A DNA stretch of 64,000 bases. It comes from Condylostoma magnum. Lineage: Eukaryota > Ciliophora > Heterotrichea > Heterotrichida > Condylostomatidae. The notes under the pieces were generated by a model that did not search any database, had not been told where the DNA came from, and saw nothing but the letters and a program-made list of their open reading frames with translations. Shown here piece by piece: positions 24,365 to 35,010 of this stretch (positions are counted from its first letter, which is position 1; each line of letters opens with the position of its first letter). The stretch spans positions 1 through 64,000 of the forward strand of contig CAKKTI010000050.1 of assembly GCA_920105805.1 (NCBI GenBank), written 5' to 3'. A program made the position numbers and the translations under genes.

Positions 24365-25813
24365 TTAAATTCCAGGAGTTTTAGCTCTTGCAAATGTACG
24401 ATTTACAGAATTTCTATTGTTTCTACTGAGTCTTCGCCTTATTTTAGGCAATGATATGTTACTAGGGATCTCAAAGCTTTTTGAAAACTCTTCTGAGCCT
24501 ATAATTACTTTGGCTCTTTATCTTAAAGTAGGGAGGGAAAAAGGATCTTAGTATTCTAGAAACTCTTTATCACAGTATAGCTCGTCTTATTCTATCAAAT
24601 CTTTTATAGTAATTTAGTTCTATTATACGGACTAACTGTATCTGGCTATTAGCTATTTACTCTATACAACTTATTTCTTTTCTAATCTTTCAACTAATTT
24701 CTCCTCTATCATTCCTAAATAAATATTAAGATTATTATAATTCAATTCTTCGTCATTTACAATATAAGACATTCTTTTAGTAATAAGCTGAGTAATTTCA
24801 TCAATTTTCTTTCTTAACTTTACTACTTATTATTTTATCACATTTTCCTTTCTTTTCTCTTTGTCTAGTTATTCTTAGAGCTTTAAGATAATCCTATTTT
24901 TATTTTAGTCTCCTTCAAAAGATTAATTCACAATACCTTTGATAATATTTCTTATATACTTGTTTTTACCTTCAAGTTTTTACACTTTGGATGTAATTAA
25001 ATTTAGATGTTTCCTAACATTCCTTTGCTAGTCCTCTGATATAATAACTCCAGAAACAATTGAATTCACATCTACTATTCCTGTCGCATTTTGAATATCC
25101 TAAAAAGACTCTTTCAACTTATGTATTCTTTTTACATATTTGTCATGCACATTTTTCTTATTTACTAGTTTTTCTTTCCACTTCTGTAATAAAGTATTAG
25201 TTATTCTCATTATATCTAAAATTCCATCAGCTCTTGTTTAAGATGGAAGCTGTATTTTATTGGTTTTAGGCTCAAGTTGCTTATCGACACTTAACTGTTC
25301 ATTTAAGAACGAAATTTAATGATCAAAATTTACCTTAGATTAGACACTTTTACTTCTAAGATTATCAAATTTAGTTCTTATTCGATTTTCATTAAATTTA
25401 TTAACTTGATAATCATTGAATTCATTGGTAGCTCTTTTCTATCTTATTTACACAGACTCACTGAGTACTTTTATTTACTGTTATAGTTTATACCTATCTT
25501 TCCTTTACACTGTAACTTTCTCTTTTAATTGTTAATTTTCCTGAATTGTTCCATTAATTTTTGAGAGCGCCATAGTTAACTGATTTTACAGTACTTTGAT
25601 CTTATGTTCTAGCTTTGGTCTATTTTTATATTAACTTAATTAATCATTAACCTCTTTTACCTAGTTTTATAAATTTGTTATATAATCATCTAATATAAAC
25701 GTCTATTTCTGTTCTATTTCCAGTTTATTAAGCATTTTTTCTACTTCTAATTGCAGTACTTATGCTTTATTGTTTTTTAAACTCTTATTTATCATACTCT
25801 AACTGTTTTGCAT
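24365..25813 (-). CDS. ODAD1/CCDC63/CCDC114-like outer dynein arm docking protein
   Basis: A 482-residue coiled-coil protein. The strongest clue is DIQNATGIVDVNSIV followed by ISEDQQRNVRKHLN and SKVQKLEGKNKYI, which matches the ODA1/CCDC114 pattern of ATG-x-x-DV-x-x-(I/L)V, then a helix, then a conserved LE pair. Long heptad-rich segments run from about 10 to 400; the C-terminus is basic (LPKIRRRLSRNN). This subunit anchors outer dynein arms on ciliary doublets. The gene ends with three TAA codons in a row and is divergent from MATCAP over 23 bases. The assignment is by motif and length; other ciliary coiled-coil families remain possible. Confidence 0.65.
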
Positions 25814-25836
25814 GATTTTTTAAATAAATTATAAAA
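25814..25836. promoter_or_regulatory. 23-base divergent promoter space
   Basis: All the sequence between the ODAD1-like and MATCAP start codons, almost pure A/T with TATA-like TATAAAA next to the MATCAP ATG. It should serve both genes. Function is inferred from position. Confidence 0.45.
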
Positions 25837-26931
25837 ATGCGTAAATCTGGTAAAAATGGGATAAGAGTAAGCAACCGTAAAAAGGCATATAAAACTAGCA
25901 ATAACAAAAAACCACATAAATAAGCAAAAAAATTTGTGCATATAGGAAATTTGGCTCCAATTAATCTATTAGAGCAAAGAAACTAATTTTTCTAGTAAAA
26001 TTGTGAAATAAACCCAATTTTCTAATACTAAGACTAAGTTAGTATAGATTCCTATAGGTCTAGATTTCTACCGGAAACATCTTTATTTAATTAAGCAAGA
26101 TAAATCCTAGAAAAGTGTTTATCAGAGCACTCTACATTATCCTAATTCTACGAAAAAGACGGTGGAAATTTACTAGATGAGTAATAAACAGTTTAACTAT
26201 TCGACTTGTATACAGCCTAATTAGGCATATAACACCAAGTTGATATAAAATTCTCCGAAGACACCGTCCCTCCAACTTCCACACTTTATCTTCCTAAGGA
26301 AAGGAAATGGTAACTTATAATACAGCTACCATTGATTCACAGACAAAACAGATTCCAAGGAATTCTGCACCATGAGATAGGAACCCATGTCATCAGATCT
26401 ATTAATGAGTAAAAGCAAGTGTGGTTTAAAAACAGAGATAAGTACTAACTACAGCCTTATATACAAACTGAGGAAGGTATTGCAGCAGTTAATACTTAAA
26501 TTGAGGCTGCTGCTGATTATGAAAGGAAGCCTTTTTTGACATAAGCTGCACTTCATTATTACTGTAGTGCACTGGCTGATACAATGTCCTTTGTGGAATT
26601 GTACCACCATCTAGAAATGTACGTAGATTCTCCCATGAAGAGGTGACAGTAGTGTGTAAGGGTTAAAAGAGGATTGATTGATACTGCGCTGACTGGAGGG
26701 TGTTTCAAAGATTAAGTGTATTTATTAGGAGCTTATTAGTTTTTACAAAGGCGACGTGAACTAGATTTTCAGTAATTATATGCAGGAAAGCTTAGTTTTG
26801 ACGATATGGACCGTGTAGAAATCTAGTAAGTAATGAGAACTGATAATATACTACTTCCATGTTATATGCGAGACAGGGAATCTTATATAGCTTATTTAGA
26901 TAGAATAGCTGAAACAAACATGCTTTATTAG
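25837..26931 (+). CDS. MATCAP-like tubulin tyrosine carboxypeptidase (DUF1704)
   Basis: A 364-residue putative metallopeptidase of the KIAA0895/DUF1704 family, shown in animals to remove the C-terminal tyrosine of alpha-tubulin. The zinc motif is HEIGTH at residues 179-184, with TEEGIAA (about 211-217) carrying the downstream Glu ligand, as in the family. The first 60 residues are basic and low in structure (RKSGKNGIRVSNRKK), fitting microtubule binding. The start is the first ATG after the divergent space, and the end is TAG-TAA-TAA. The next gene starts 7 bases after the TAG. The tubulin-detyrosination role is by family; MATCAP had not been linked to this clade by anything in the sequence itself. 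Confidence 0.85.
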
Positions 26932-26938
26932 TAATAAA

Positions 26939-28531
26939 ATGAATAAAAAATCTTTTCCTTAAATCAAAAGAAGTATAAGCAATTAGAGACAGGTAAAAAC
27001 GAGTCATATTGATGGAATGTTAACCAAGAGTAAAAGAAATTAAGAACTTGAGTAGATGATCAGCATGAAAAGTAAAGAAATTTAAAGATTAGAAGGAGTT
27101 AATAAGTAGTTAGTGCTTGGACAACAGAAAAGAGATGAAATAATTGCAGCTGCTTTAGATGAAAATAGAAAACTTAAAGAAAATATAAGATGATATTAAC
27201 GTTTACTTGCTCAGACCAAGAAGCAGATTAAATAGTAAGATTCACCCTCTCCTAATAAAACCAAAGCAAACAATTTTAAGTAAGAAAGATCGTAGTATAA
27301 ACAAGAAAGGAAGACTGATAAAATCAACACTTATAATGTTCTACAATCCTCAGTTTTTACAAATTAATTAAACAGTTAAGATTAAGCTAAGGACAGTGTG
27401 ATTGATGATTTATTGTAAAATCCGGATTATTTTGTAGATAAATTATAAAGTTATGATGAGTAAGAATTGAATGGCATATTAACCTATTTAAAAAACTTAA
27501 AAATCAATTACAAAAACATACTAAATTTGAGTATAAGATTAAAAAAACTGATATCAACCTTTCACCGAATTTCTGTATCCCTTGTACTAAACGAAGCAAT
27601 TGAAAGACTAGTCTCTGAAACATGCGAAACTTTAATCTGTGATAGATCTTCTGTTTTCTTACTAGATGAGTTAAATGGAGAATTATGGACTAAGGCTGCT
27701 AAAGGAACAGCTAGGTCAATAAGAATTCCAATGGACAAAGGGATAGTTGGGTATGTAGCCACAACAGGCAACCCAGTTATAATAGAGGATGCTTATAAGG
27801 ATAGCAGATTCAACAAGGCAGTTGATATTCAAACAAATTACAGGACAAAAACAATTCTAGCAATTCCAATAAAAGACCCAAATGGAAACTTAATAGGAGT
27901 AATGCAAGCAATAAACAAGCTAAACAGTATTTTTACTCCAGATGATTTAATACTTTTTGAGCTTTTATCCTCACATGCAGGAATACTTCTAAGAAATTCG
28001 ATGTAAAATGAAACCTCAATGCTCATCCAACACAAATTGCGGTATACTCTTGATAGTGTACTTATTATAAATAGTATAACAGTACTGGAAGAACTGGTAA
28101 CTGTGTCATAGAATAAAGCAAAGGAAATAATGTCTACTGATATGGCATTGATTTATCTGAAATAAGGTGAAAGAATCGTTAGATTCTCTGATTAGGGAAG
28201 GGAGGAATTTAATGTGTAATCAGGGTTAGTTGGGACTTGTTTCTAGGAAGGAAATGTGCTCAATGTTCCAGATGCTTACAATGATCCTAGGTTTAATGGG
28301 AAGGTTGATATTGATACTTCAATGCCTGTTCTATGTATTCCTATCAAAGACAATGAAGATAATACAGTTGCTGTCATTTAGGTTGTTAATGATAAAGGAG
28401 TTTTCGGAAGAGCTGCAACTAATAAAGCAAAGCTTAATTAAGTTGATACTGAAGTTCTAAGGTATTTTGAGAATACATTACAGCATGCTTTGCTCAGGAT
28501 TAGTAATAGGTAAAATAATATACAATTTTGA
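26939..28531 (+). CDS. Tandem GAF-domain protein
   Basis: A 530-residue protein with a basic N-terminus, a coiled coil (about 28-85), a Gln/Lys-rich linker and two GAF domains (about 205-360 and 375-520). Each GAF ends in the expected strand block: TKTILAIPIKDPNGNLIGVMQAINK in the first, here paired with VGYVATTG and EDAYKDSRFN; MPVLCIPIKD and VIQVVND in the second, with VGTCFQEG and PDAYNDPRFN. The N-K-x-F-x-x-D-E type cGMP signature is not obvious. No phosphodiesterase or cyclase domain follows, so it is probably a nucleotide or ligand sensor acting on a partner. Its end is TGA (28529-28531); TAA at 28511 is possible. An ATG at 27017 is an alternative start. Confidence 0.8.
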
Positions 28532-28628
28532 GGTATGTTGCTATATTGTTTATAAAATATGATATGCATAGATAAAGAGGATTACACTGCTAGCAAATAA
28601 GACAACATAATAAACCAATATTTAATTA

Positions 28629-29456
28629 CTACTCTAATCTCCTAGAATCTTCTTTAGCCAATTCAAACTTATTCAAAAGTGTTTAAATTTAGCTAGCTCC
28701 CTTAGTCAAAGTAGAAAAATAAACAGTTATCATTTCCTCCACAATATGCTCATTTAGCTCAGAATTCAATCCGTAAGGCTGTCTAGCAGGTATTTTATTG
28801 CATAAACCTTATATTTTCCTTAATACCGAATGATTATGCTGTGGGTTTTCCTTTAAATACTGTATAATTAGCCTCAATCTTTTCTAAAACAGCGACAAAG
28901 CGCTTCTATAGTTCATCAATTGCAACGAGTACTAAGACTCCCTGCTATCCTCACTAGTAGACTTAGACACGTAATCAACAGCAATTCTCTCGGAGTCAGT
29001 TGTTTCTATACTAAACTGCAGTTCTCTGAACTGCATAGCCCCAGTTTCCATGTTCTGTTAAATATCATAAATCTGCACAGGTATTTACTCTTAGTTTCCT
29101 TAGCTCAGTAATGTAGGATCCGCCCTTAGATAAACAGCGTTTTCATTGTATCTGAGGAAATTTTAGTGAAAATTTAAAGGATTTTCAGTAGCAGCTCCAG
29201 TACTATACCACCCAATTATCTCGTAATCAGGGAAAATTTAACTAAACAGCTCTAACCTACTAGAAATCATATCATGGTCTACTTAATCAGACTAGTACAG
29301 AATCTCGAATGAGTTATGCATTTAAACTACAACTCCCTCCTGCAATCCTAGTAAAATTCCAACAACTGGTCCGTTATTCTGGTTGACTATAGAACGAGAG
29401 TAGTGCTCTGATATATTCATCAGTACTAGAGGGTGAAGATGAGCTTAAAGTGCCAT
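28629..29456 (-). CDS. CSN6: COP9 signalosome subunit 6 (non-catalytic MPN)
   Basis: A 275-residue MPN-domain protein. The N-terminus (HPLVLMNISEHYSR) and the segment VVGILLGLQEGVVVQMHNSFEI, then EIIGWYSTGAATENP, match CSN6; the JAMM zinc motif is absent, as usual for this subunit. The second half is the helical region that binds CSN5 and other subunits. The complex removes NEDD8 from cullins. The ATG is 7 bases after the transporter's TGA, same strand. It ends TAG-TAA-TTA. A NEDD8-like gene is 8 kb away. eIF3f or Rpn8 are less likely because the GWY-S/T-G block and the N-terminus fit CSN6 best. Confidence 0.82.
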
Positions 29457-29463
29457 TTTTTAA

Positions 29464-30834
29464 TCAAACTAAGTAAAGATCTGGGTTCTTGCCTCTAGTT
29501 TCCTTTACCTGCATTGCCACGCATCCTCCTAGAATACAGATGCATCCGAAGAATAAGGAGGGTCCTAGAAGTCCGTTGCTGTTTTGTATTAGGGAGGATG
29601 AAACTATAGGGGCTATTGCTGACCCAAGCCGATTTACACCACTACACATCCCTACACCTGCAGTTCTTATATCAGCCGGGAAACTCTCAGGTGTCATTGC
29701 GTATTATACAGAGTACACCATCAGGAGAAAGAAAAAGAAGAAAATTGAGCTTATAAGCTAAGCAAATGTGTTAGGAAGTAATAAGCCGAAGATAGAGACT
29801 CCTACCAGAATCATTCCTATGGCTTATGTTCATTTTCTGCCTATTTTTGTGTCTACTAGGTAATAGCCTAGTATTAAGCCGGGAACTCCTATGAATTGTT
29901 GAACTGATAGTGTAGCGTAAAGGGATAAACTGTCGGAATTAGATACAATACCTGCTGCTTGTAGTAGCTCTGGCATAAACATGCCTATACCTGTTGTGAC
30001 AAAAGATGTAGTGAATCAGACAAACATTAAGCATAGGGTGTTTTTTCGTAGATGTATACTGAAAATTCTTTGTAATGAGTATCTAAGGGAAAAGTCTTGT
30101 TGGACTGGGGACTCGATTTATAAAGGCTAGTCAGACATTGACTAATTGAAGTCTTTGTTGTTTAGATTTGAATACACGTTTATTGTGTTTAATGCTTTGT
30201 CGTATTTACCTTTGGCGAGAAAGTAAAAGGGGGATTCTATACAGCTAAATCTAAAAGCGCATGTCACAAAGCTTATAACTGCAATACATCCCATAATATA
30301 TCTTCAAACATGCTAAGCACCACATGCTGTAAAAATCAAAGCCAATACACCAGCAAGTGAAGTCATTAAAATACAGGAAATCGATATAGCAACTAGAGTT
30401 TAACGTTTACTAGGTGGACAAAATTCCATGTAAACTGTTCCGTCATTAGCCAGACTCCCTCCTATTCCTAATCCAATAAAAAATGCAATAATCACAATCA
30501 TAGTAAAATTTACAGAGAAAACCTATACTAATGTAAAAATTCCTACAAATAGTAAAATCTTTTTAAAAGTAAACATTCTACCATAGGCATCACTTAGATA
30601 TCCCCACATATATGATCCAATAAATAAGCCTAATTATTAAACTATGGCAATTAAGCTTGCGAGTTCTAATGAGATATTTTCACTTTGGCTAACATCATTA
30701 ATTATAATAGAAAGCGTAAATATTAGCATCATATCTATTCCTCAGCCAATTCCACAAAGAATAAAAAGCTTTTTATTATAAGTTCCAAACCCAATTTCTT
30801 CCAGGTTTTAAAATATTTGTTAGGATTAATTCAT
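29464..30834 (-). CDS. Major facilitator superfamily transporter (SV2/organic-cation-like)
   Basis: A 456-residue membrane protein with about 12 transmembrane helices. The loop between helices 2 and 3 is GYLSDAYGRM, a GxxxDxxGR motif; loop 8-9 is VDTKIGRKW; and the block TPESFPADIRTAGVG is typical of the sugar/SV2/organic-ion branch. It ends KETRGKNPDLYLV, comparable to the cytosolic KETKG tail of sugar porters, and then TGA, a clear TGA stop; TTA follows. The protein likely moves a small organic solute; the substrate cannot be read. Its first ATG follows a 153-base space shared with a divergent gene. Confidence 0.87.
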
Positions 30835-30987
30835 TTATAATCTAACTTGTAATTAATAAGATACTAAATTCTAATATTTGTCTCAACTAGTTATTATGGT
30901 ATATGTTCTAAAATATAATCATAGTAGTTGAATAGGCTTTTATTAATAAATTGTAGGGAAAATTTAAACTATTTGGCGAAATAAAAA

Positions 30988-31851
30988 ATGGGTTGCAGCT
31001 AGCCAACTAGTGAATTATAAAATCTTTCAAATATAGAGACTAAACTGTTTAATTAAGAGAAGAAACTTCTTTTACACAATTTAACTATAAAAAGCGCTGT
31101 TAAGGTATTCAAAGAGAAAAGCCACAGAAACAAAATATCTAATCTACAAATCAAGCATGCTTATAAGGCCTGCAATTTAGCAAATAAAAACTTAGATAAC
31201 AATAAAAGCCCCGTTTTGTTGTTCTACTAAACCTTAGAGAATAATAGTAGAATAGAGCTTGACACTATCATACATTGTATAATTTTGAAATCGACTGGAT
31301 AAATTGAAGAAAAGGCTGCATAACTTTTTAAGATAGGCAAATAAGACTTGCTTTCAAAAGAAAAGTTTATTCAGCTAGTTATAGAATTAGGTGAAATCTC
31401 TGCTTTTATGATTTGAATTTCAGAGGGAAAAATAGAGTAGTATTAACTGGATTTATACTATAATAAAATCCGTTCGGGAATTAATAGATACGCAAAGTAC
31501 ATTATTACATTACTTAACTTTAATAATGAAGCCATTGCACGTCAAAACTTTGTTCAAGCCTTTTAATTTAATGCAGAATTAAGACGAATGCTCTATTCCA
31601 GCTCATTAAGAAGTGATATAATAAAGTTTTCAAGTTATTAGATTTAGTAAATGTATTCAAAGCTTAATGATTATCGATAAAATATGTACCATTTTTCTAT
31701 AGATGAATATTGCTTATAACGAGCTCTTCTACAATAAGTGTTACATATACATATATTTTAATCCAGTGAGATTTTATATCATAAGCTTTCCACTTCCTAT
31801 ATAAAAGCATTATTCAATAGAATCAAATTACTACCTATACCTTTCACTTAA
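30988..31851 (+). CDS. Unknown protein with N-terminal myristoylation-like motif
   Basis: A 287-residue protein starting MGCSQP, fitting N-myristoylation at Gly2 and palmitoylation at Cys3. The rest is mainly helical with regularly spaced hydrophobics; segments such as NNSRIELDTIIHCIIL and SKEKFIQLVIELG look like degenerate EF-hand or helical-repeat units, without a recognisable Ca loop. One Trp is encoded by TGA. No family is named. The stop is uncertain: TAA at 31849 (chosen) overlaps the convergent RBR gene by 8 bases; TAG at 31639 or 31645 would be an earlier end. Confidence 0.55.
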
Positions 31852-33475
31852 TTCCGTCAAGAGTATTACAAAATGTGCCAAATGGACCTTGTCTTCTAAA
31901 ATGAGTTATATGTTGTGATTTAGTCAGTGGTTACAGGCATAAAAAGCAGAAATGAAATCTTCCTCCACACTTCCTACTAGGGCAAGTTACAAAATTGCAT
32001 CCTTCTTATTTAAATACTCCTTCCCCACAGTTAGGACATTATTTTATTTCCTCACCTAGTAAAAGGCTAATTTAATGGCAGTCTCCGTTATGATCTTGTC
32101 CACAATTCAAGCATAAATTGGAGTTGCAATTAGAGCAATTATCCATACGTTTGATCTTCTCAACCAATAGTTTAACTGAGCAGTTCCAGCAAGTAATAAT
32201 ATGATCGTTTCCTTAAGGGGCAATATGGTTCAAAGCTTCGTCTAGATATCTATGGTATATATCTGACTTTACTAAGAATTAAATATCTGAAGCATTGTAA
32301 CCTTAATCACACAGAGGGCATTTTAACTAGAAAGCTTTTACTTGTCCTTCTTGTATCTTGGTTGTTAAGTAATGGGATAAGCAGTTCTTGCAAAATATAT
32401 GTTCACAGTCTAAGCTATGAGTTTCAGATTGTTTATAGTATTACCAGTCTATTTAACACATTTTATCTTTTCTTTCATCGCTTGATGATCGTTTCTGTGG
32501 GCTTTTTAGTTTAGGTTAAGGGGAATTAGTTGAATTTAAGGTGTGGATACAATCTAAGCATTGCTCAGCATTAGACTTAACTACATTTATTTGGCATCTT
32601 CTGCATATGAAGTGCTGAGAACATAGTTGTGTTAGATTGCGTACATTTCCACAGTATTTGCATTCCTTAATTAGATTGTTTTAAGGTGGTAACTGATTAG
32701 GTAGATTCGATTGTTTATTCGGTGATTTAGGTTTATTGTATGAATCAGGAGTACCATAATATGTTCTCTTTTAAGGACTCAATGCAACTTGTCTGCCTCT
32801 ATCTTAGTTATTTTATTCGGTTGGAACTTAATTACCTATACTTTAACGTTATTGCCCCATTTGATATCTACTTCCCTCGCTTGATGATCGTTTATGTGGG
32901 CTTTTTAGTTTAGGTTAAGGGGAATCAGTTGAATTTAAGGTGTGGATACAATCTAAGCATTGCTCAGCATTAGACTTAACTACATTTATTTAGCATATTC
33001 TGCATATGAAGTGCTGAGAACATAGTTGTTTTAGATTTTGTCTATTATCACAGTATTTGCATTCCTTGATTATATCGTTTAAAGGTGGTAACTGATTAGG
33101 TAGATTCGATTGTTTATTCGGTGATTTAGGTTTATTGTATGAATCAGGAGAACCATAATATGTTCTCTTTTAAGGACTCAATGCAACTTGTCTGCCTCTA
33201 TCTTAGTTATTTTATTCGGTTGGAACTTAATTGCCTATACTTTAACGTTATCCCGAATATTATGGATGAATTCCTTTCCAGTTTTAACTATTTTATTTAT
33301 CTTAGTGGGATGACCCTTGCAAACTAATCTAATTATTCAAAACTTAATTATGCTATTAGGCAGTTTGTAACTTTCAATATAAAATTATAAGAGCAATAAG
33401 TAAACCTAAGACTATGGTTATGATAATGTTCTTTATATTCTAATTAGATTGCTCTTCATCCTGTATATTATCCAT
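31844..33475 (-). CDS. Membrane-anchored RBR-type E3 ubiquitin ligase with internal duplication
   Basis: A 543-residue protein. Residues about 15-35 (NIIITIVLGLLIALIILYW) form a single N-terminal transmembrane segment. Two near-identical 133-residue units follow (about 75-207 and 208-340), each holding a Gln/Ser/Pro-rich stretch and one small Cys module (KECKYC...LCSQHFIC...C...CLDC). The C-terminal part is an RBR supradomain: RING1 with DCEHIFCKNC...CPLC, an in-between ring (CWNC...CSNCNSNLCLNCGQDH) and a RING2 with CPNCGEGVFKQEGCNFVTC and CGGRFHFCFLC, the Cys after GCNF-VT being the expected catalytic one. It should load ubiquitin from an E2 onto that Cys. It ends at TGA. The start is chosen because it gives the membrane segment; the internal ATG at 32860 would skip one unit. 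Confidence 0.85.
32481..33251. repeat. 399-base-offset tandem duplication inside the RBR gene
   Basis: Copy one is about 32481-32852 and copy two about 32880-33251, offset by 399 bases, exactly 133 codons, so the frame is kept. Long stretches are identical, including silent sites, implying a recent duplication. The amino-acid differences gather in the Cys module and the unit ends. Confidence 0.9.
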
Positions 33476-33581
33476 TTTAAATTGAAATATAGATTATAAT
33501 CCTTTATAAACATAGCATTTAACTATTAGACTTATAAACTATAAGTAATAGAACTGCTAAAACTACATACTAATTTAATTA

Positions 33582-34106
33582 TCAAGTACTAAACAATGAT
33601 TTGTAGAACCTATACTCTTCAATACTCTCTCTAATATCATCTAAAGCTCTATGATTGCATTACTTAGCCGGAGGATTTACATTATTTCAATTAGTTATTA
33701 AGTGTTTAATACTACTAACATCAAATATCCTATGCCTTTAAACATAACCTTCCTCAAATAGCCTAGGCATCTCTTTCAATAGAAACAGTCTATCAGTACC
33801 AATGGAATTTCCACATAAAATCGCATTTCTACACTATAATTAACTTAAACAAGAAATAACTTAAGTCTCTACTTCTTAAATAGTAAAAGCAGACTATAAA
33901 ACTTGTTATGTTAATCCAGAAGATGCATGCATATTCTTAACAAAATCACACATTTTGTTTAGTTCTTTTTATGTAGCTTAAATAACATATTAAATGCTTT
34001 CTCCTATCTGGTTTTAGTTGCTATCAGTAACAATCATTGCAAACTCAATAATTCTGTTATTGTGGTGATCTAGTCCTGTCATTTCTAAGTCAATTCAAAG
34101 CTACAT
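33582..34106 (-). CDS. REXO2: Oligoribonuclease (DEDDh 3'-5' exonuclease)
   Basis: A 174-residue enzyme that degrades 2-5 nt RNA fragments to mononucleotides, in mitochondria and cytosol in animals. The four acidic motifs are visible: WIDLEMTGLD (Exo I) at the N-terminus, GNSIGTDRLFL (Exo II), and CNHRALDDIRESIEE (Exo III with the His). Length is normal. The start is immediate: codons 2 and 4 are TAG (Gln) and TGA (Trp), so the first four codons already use the altered code. It ends TGA-TAA. The ATG follows the upstream coiled-coil gene's stop by only 4 bases. No targeting sequence is seen. Confidence 0.9.
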
Positions 34107-34110
34107 TTTA

Positions 34111-34995
34111 TTATAAACTATCTAGTTTGTGTCTTAGTTGATTTAGATAAGATCTTCTGCTCCGAATGGATAATGATCTAGCTTTTCGTTGCTTTTGCTT
34201 AATTTAGTGCAATTCTTCGTTTTGTAACTTCTTTAAAGCTTCAATGCTATCTTGTCTACTATGTCTTAATTATGATTGATACTATCTATCGCTTTTCCTT
34301 TTATCTTGTTTAAGCTACTATTAAAGATTATATGCTTTCTGATATCTGTTGTAATCATCAATATTTCGTTACTTTTCTTGATTTTACTGCTCTAATTTGA
34401 TTCGTCTGTTCTCTTAGATTTCTTAGTTTTTGTAGTTATTATTATATTCAGCCTCTTATAATTTCTTTTATTGCAGGCTTTTCTAGTACTTGTATTTCAA
34501 TTGATTACAAAACCTCCTTTCTTATATAAACTCTTTTTATTGCTCCTGATACTATTATTATTTTAACAATCTAGTTTTATCTCATTACTCCTTGTTTATC
34601 AAAGCTTCCTTTTACCTTAACTTTTGTTCTAAATTTGAGGTTTCAACTTATATTTTCTTAGCCTTGCATTTCCCTTTTATAACTTTCCTACTTTGAATTG
34701 AAACACATGTACTAATCTTGGAACTATTAAAAGGTTTTTAACTGCTATGAAAATCATTGAAGGATGATTAAGTTCCTATATCCAAAGTCATTGAATTGTT
34801 CTCTTTCTCTTACTATTACTGATTTTATAACAATTAGTTAGACCCATCAAGAAATTCGTTAAACTTGTGATTAATTTCAAATGAAATTTTAGACAAACTG
34901 GCAGTATTTCCTATTGTTTCACCTATAGAAACATTTTTATTTCTGTGACGAGACTTAAAAGTAAAGACAGACTTAAAACTACTTTTCTATGACAT
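34111..34995 (-). CDS. Coiled-coil protein of unknown function
   Basis: A 294-residue protein beginning MSQKSSFKSVFTFKSR. Residues 1-120 are Ser/Asn-rich and basic; residues about 120-290 are a long Gln/Lys/Glu-rich helix (LEQKLRQKEALINKEQQDK) suited to coiled-coil assembly, ending in a Ser/Arg patch (ARSLSIRSRRSY). It ends at TAA-TAA. No family is recognised. Its ATG is in the same frame as the PPP4R1-like gene upstream, separated by TGA and five codons, so a read-through product is conceivable. Low-complexity Gln content means homology to other ciliate coiled coils would be weak evidence. Confidence 0.6.
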
Positions 34996-35010
34996 TTTTA
35001 TATTAACTAA

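Noticed and set aside
32860-32880. Internal ATG as the start of the RBR gene
   Set aside because: It would give a normal RBR protein, but the reading continues upstream in frame through a second unit and a membrane helix to a good ATG at 33475.
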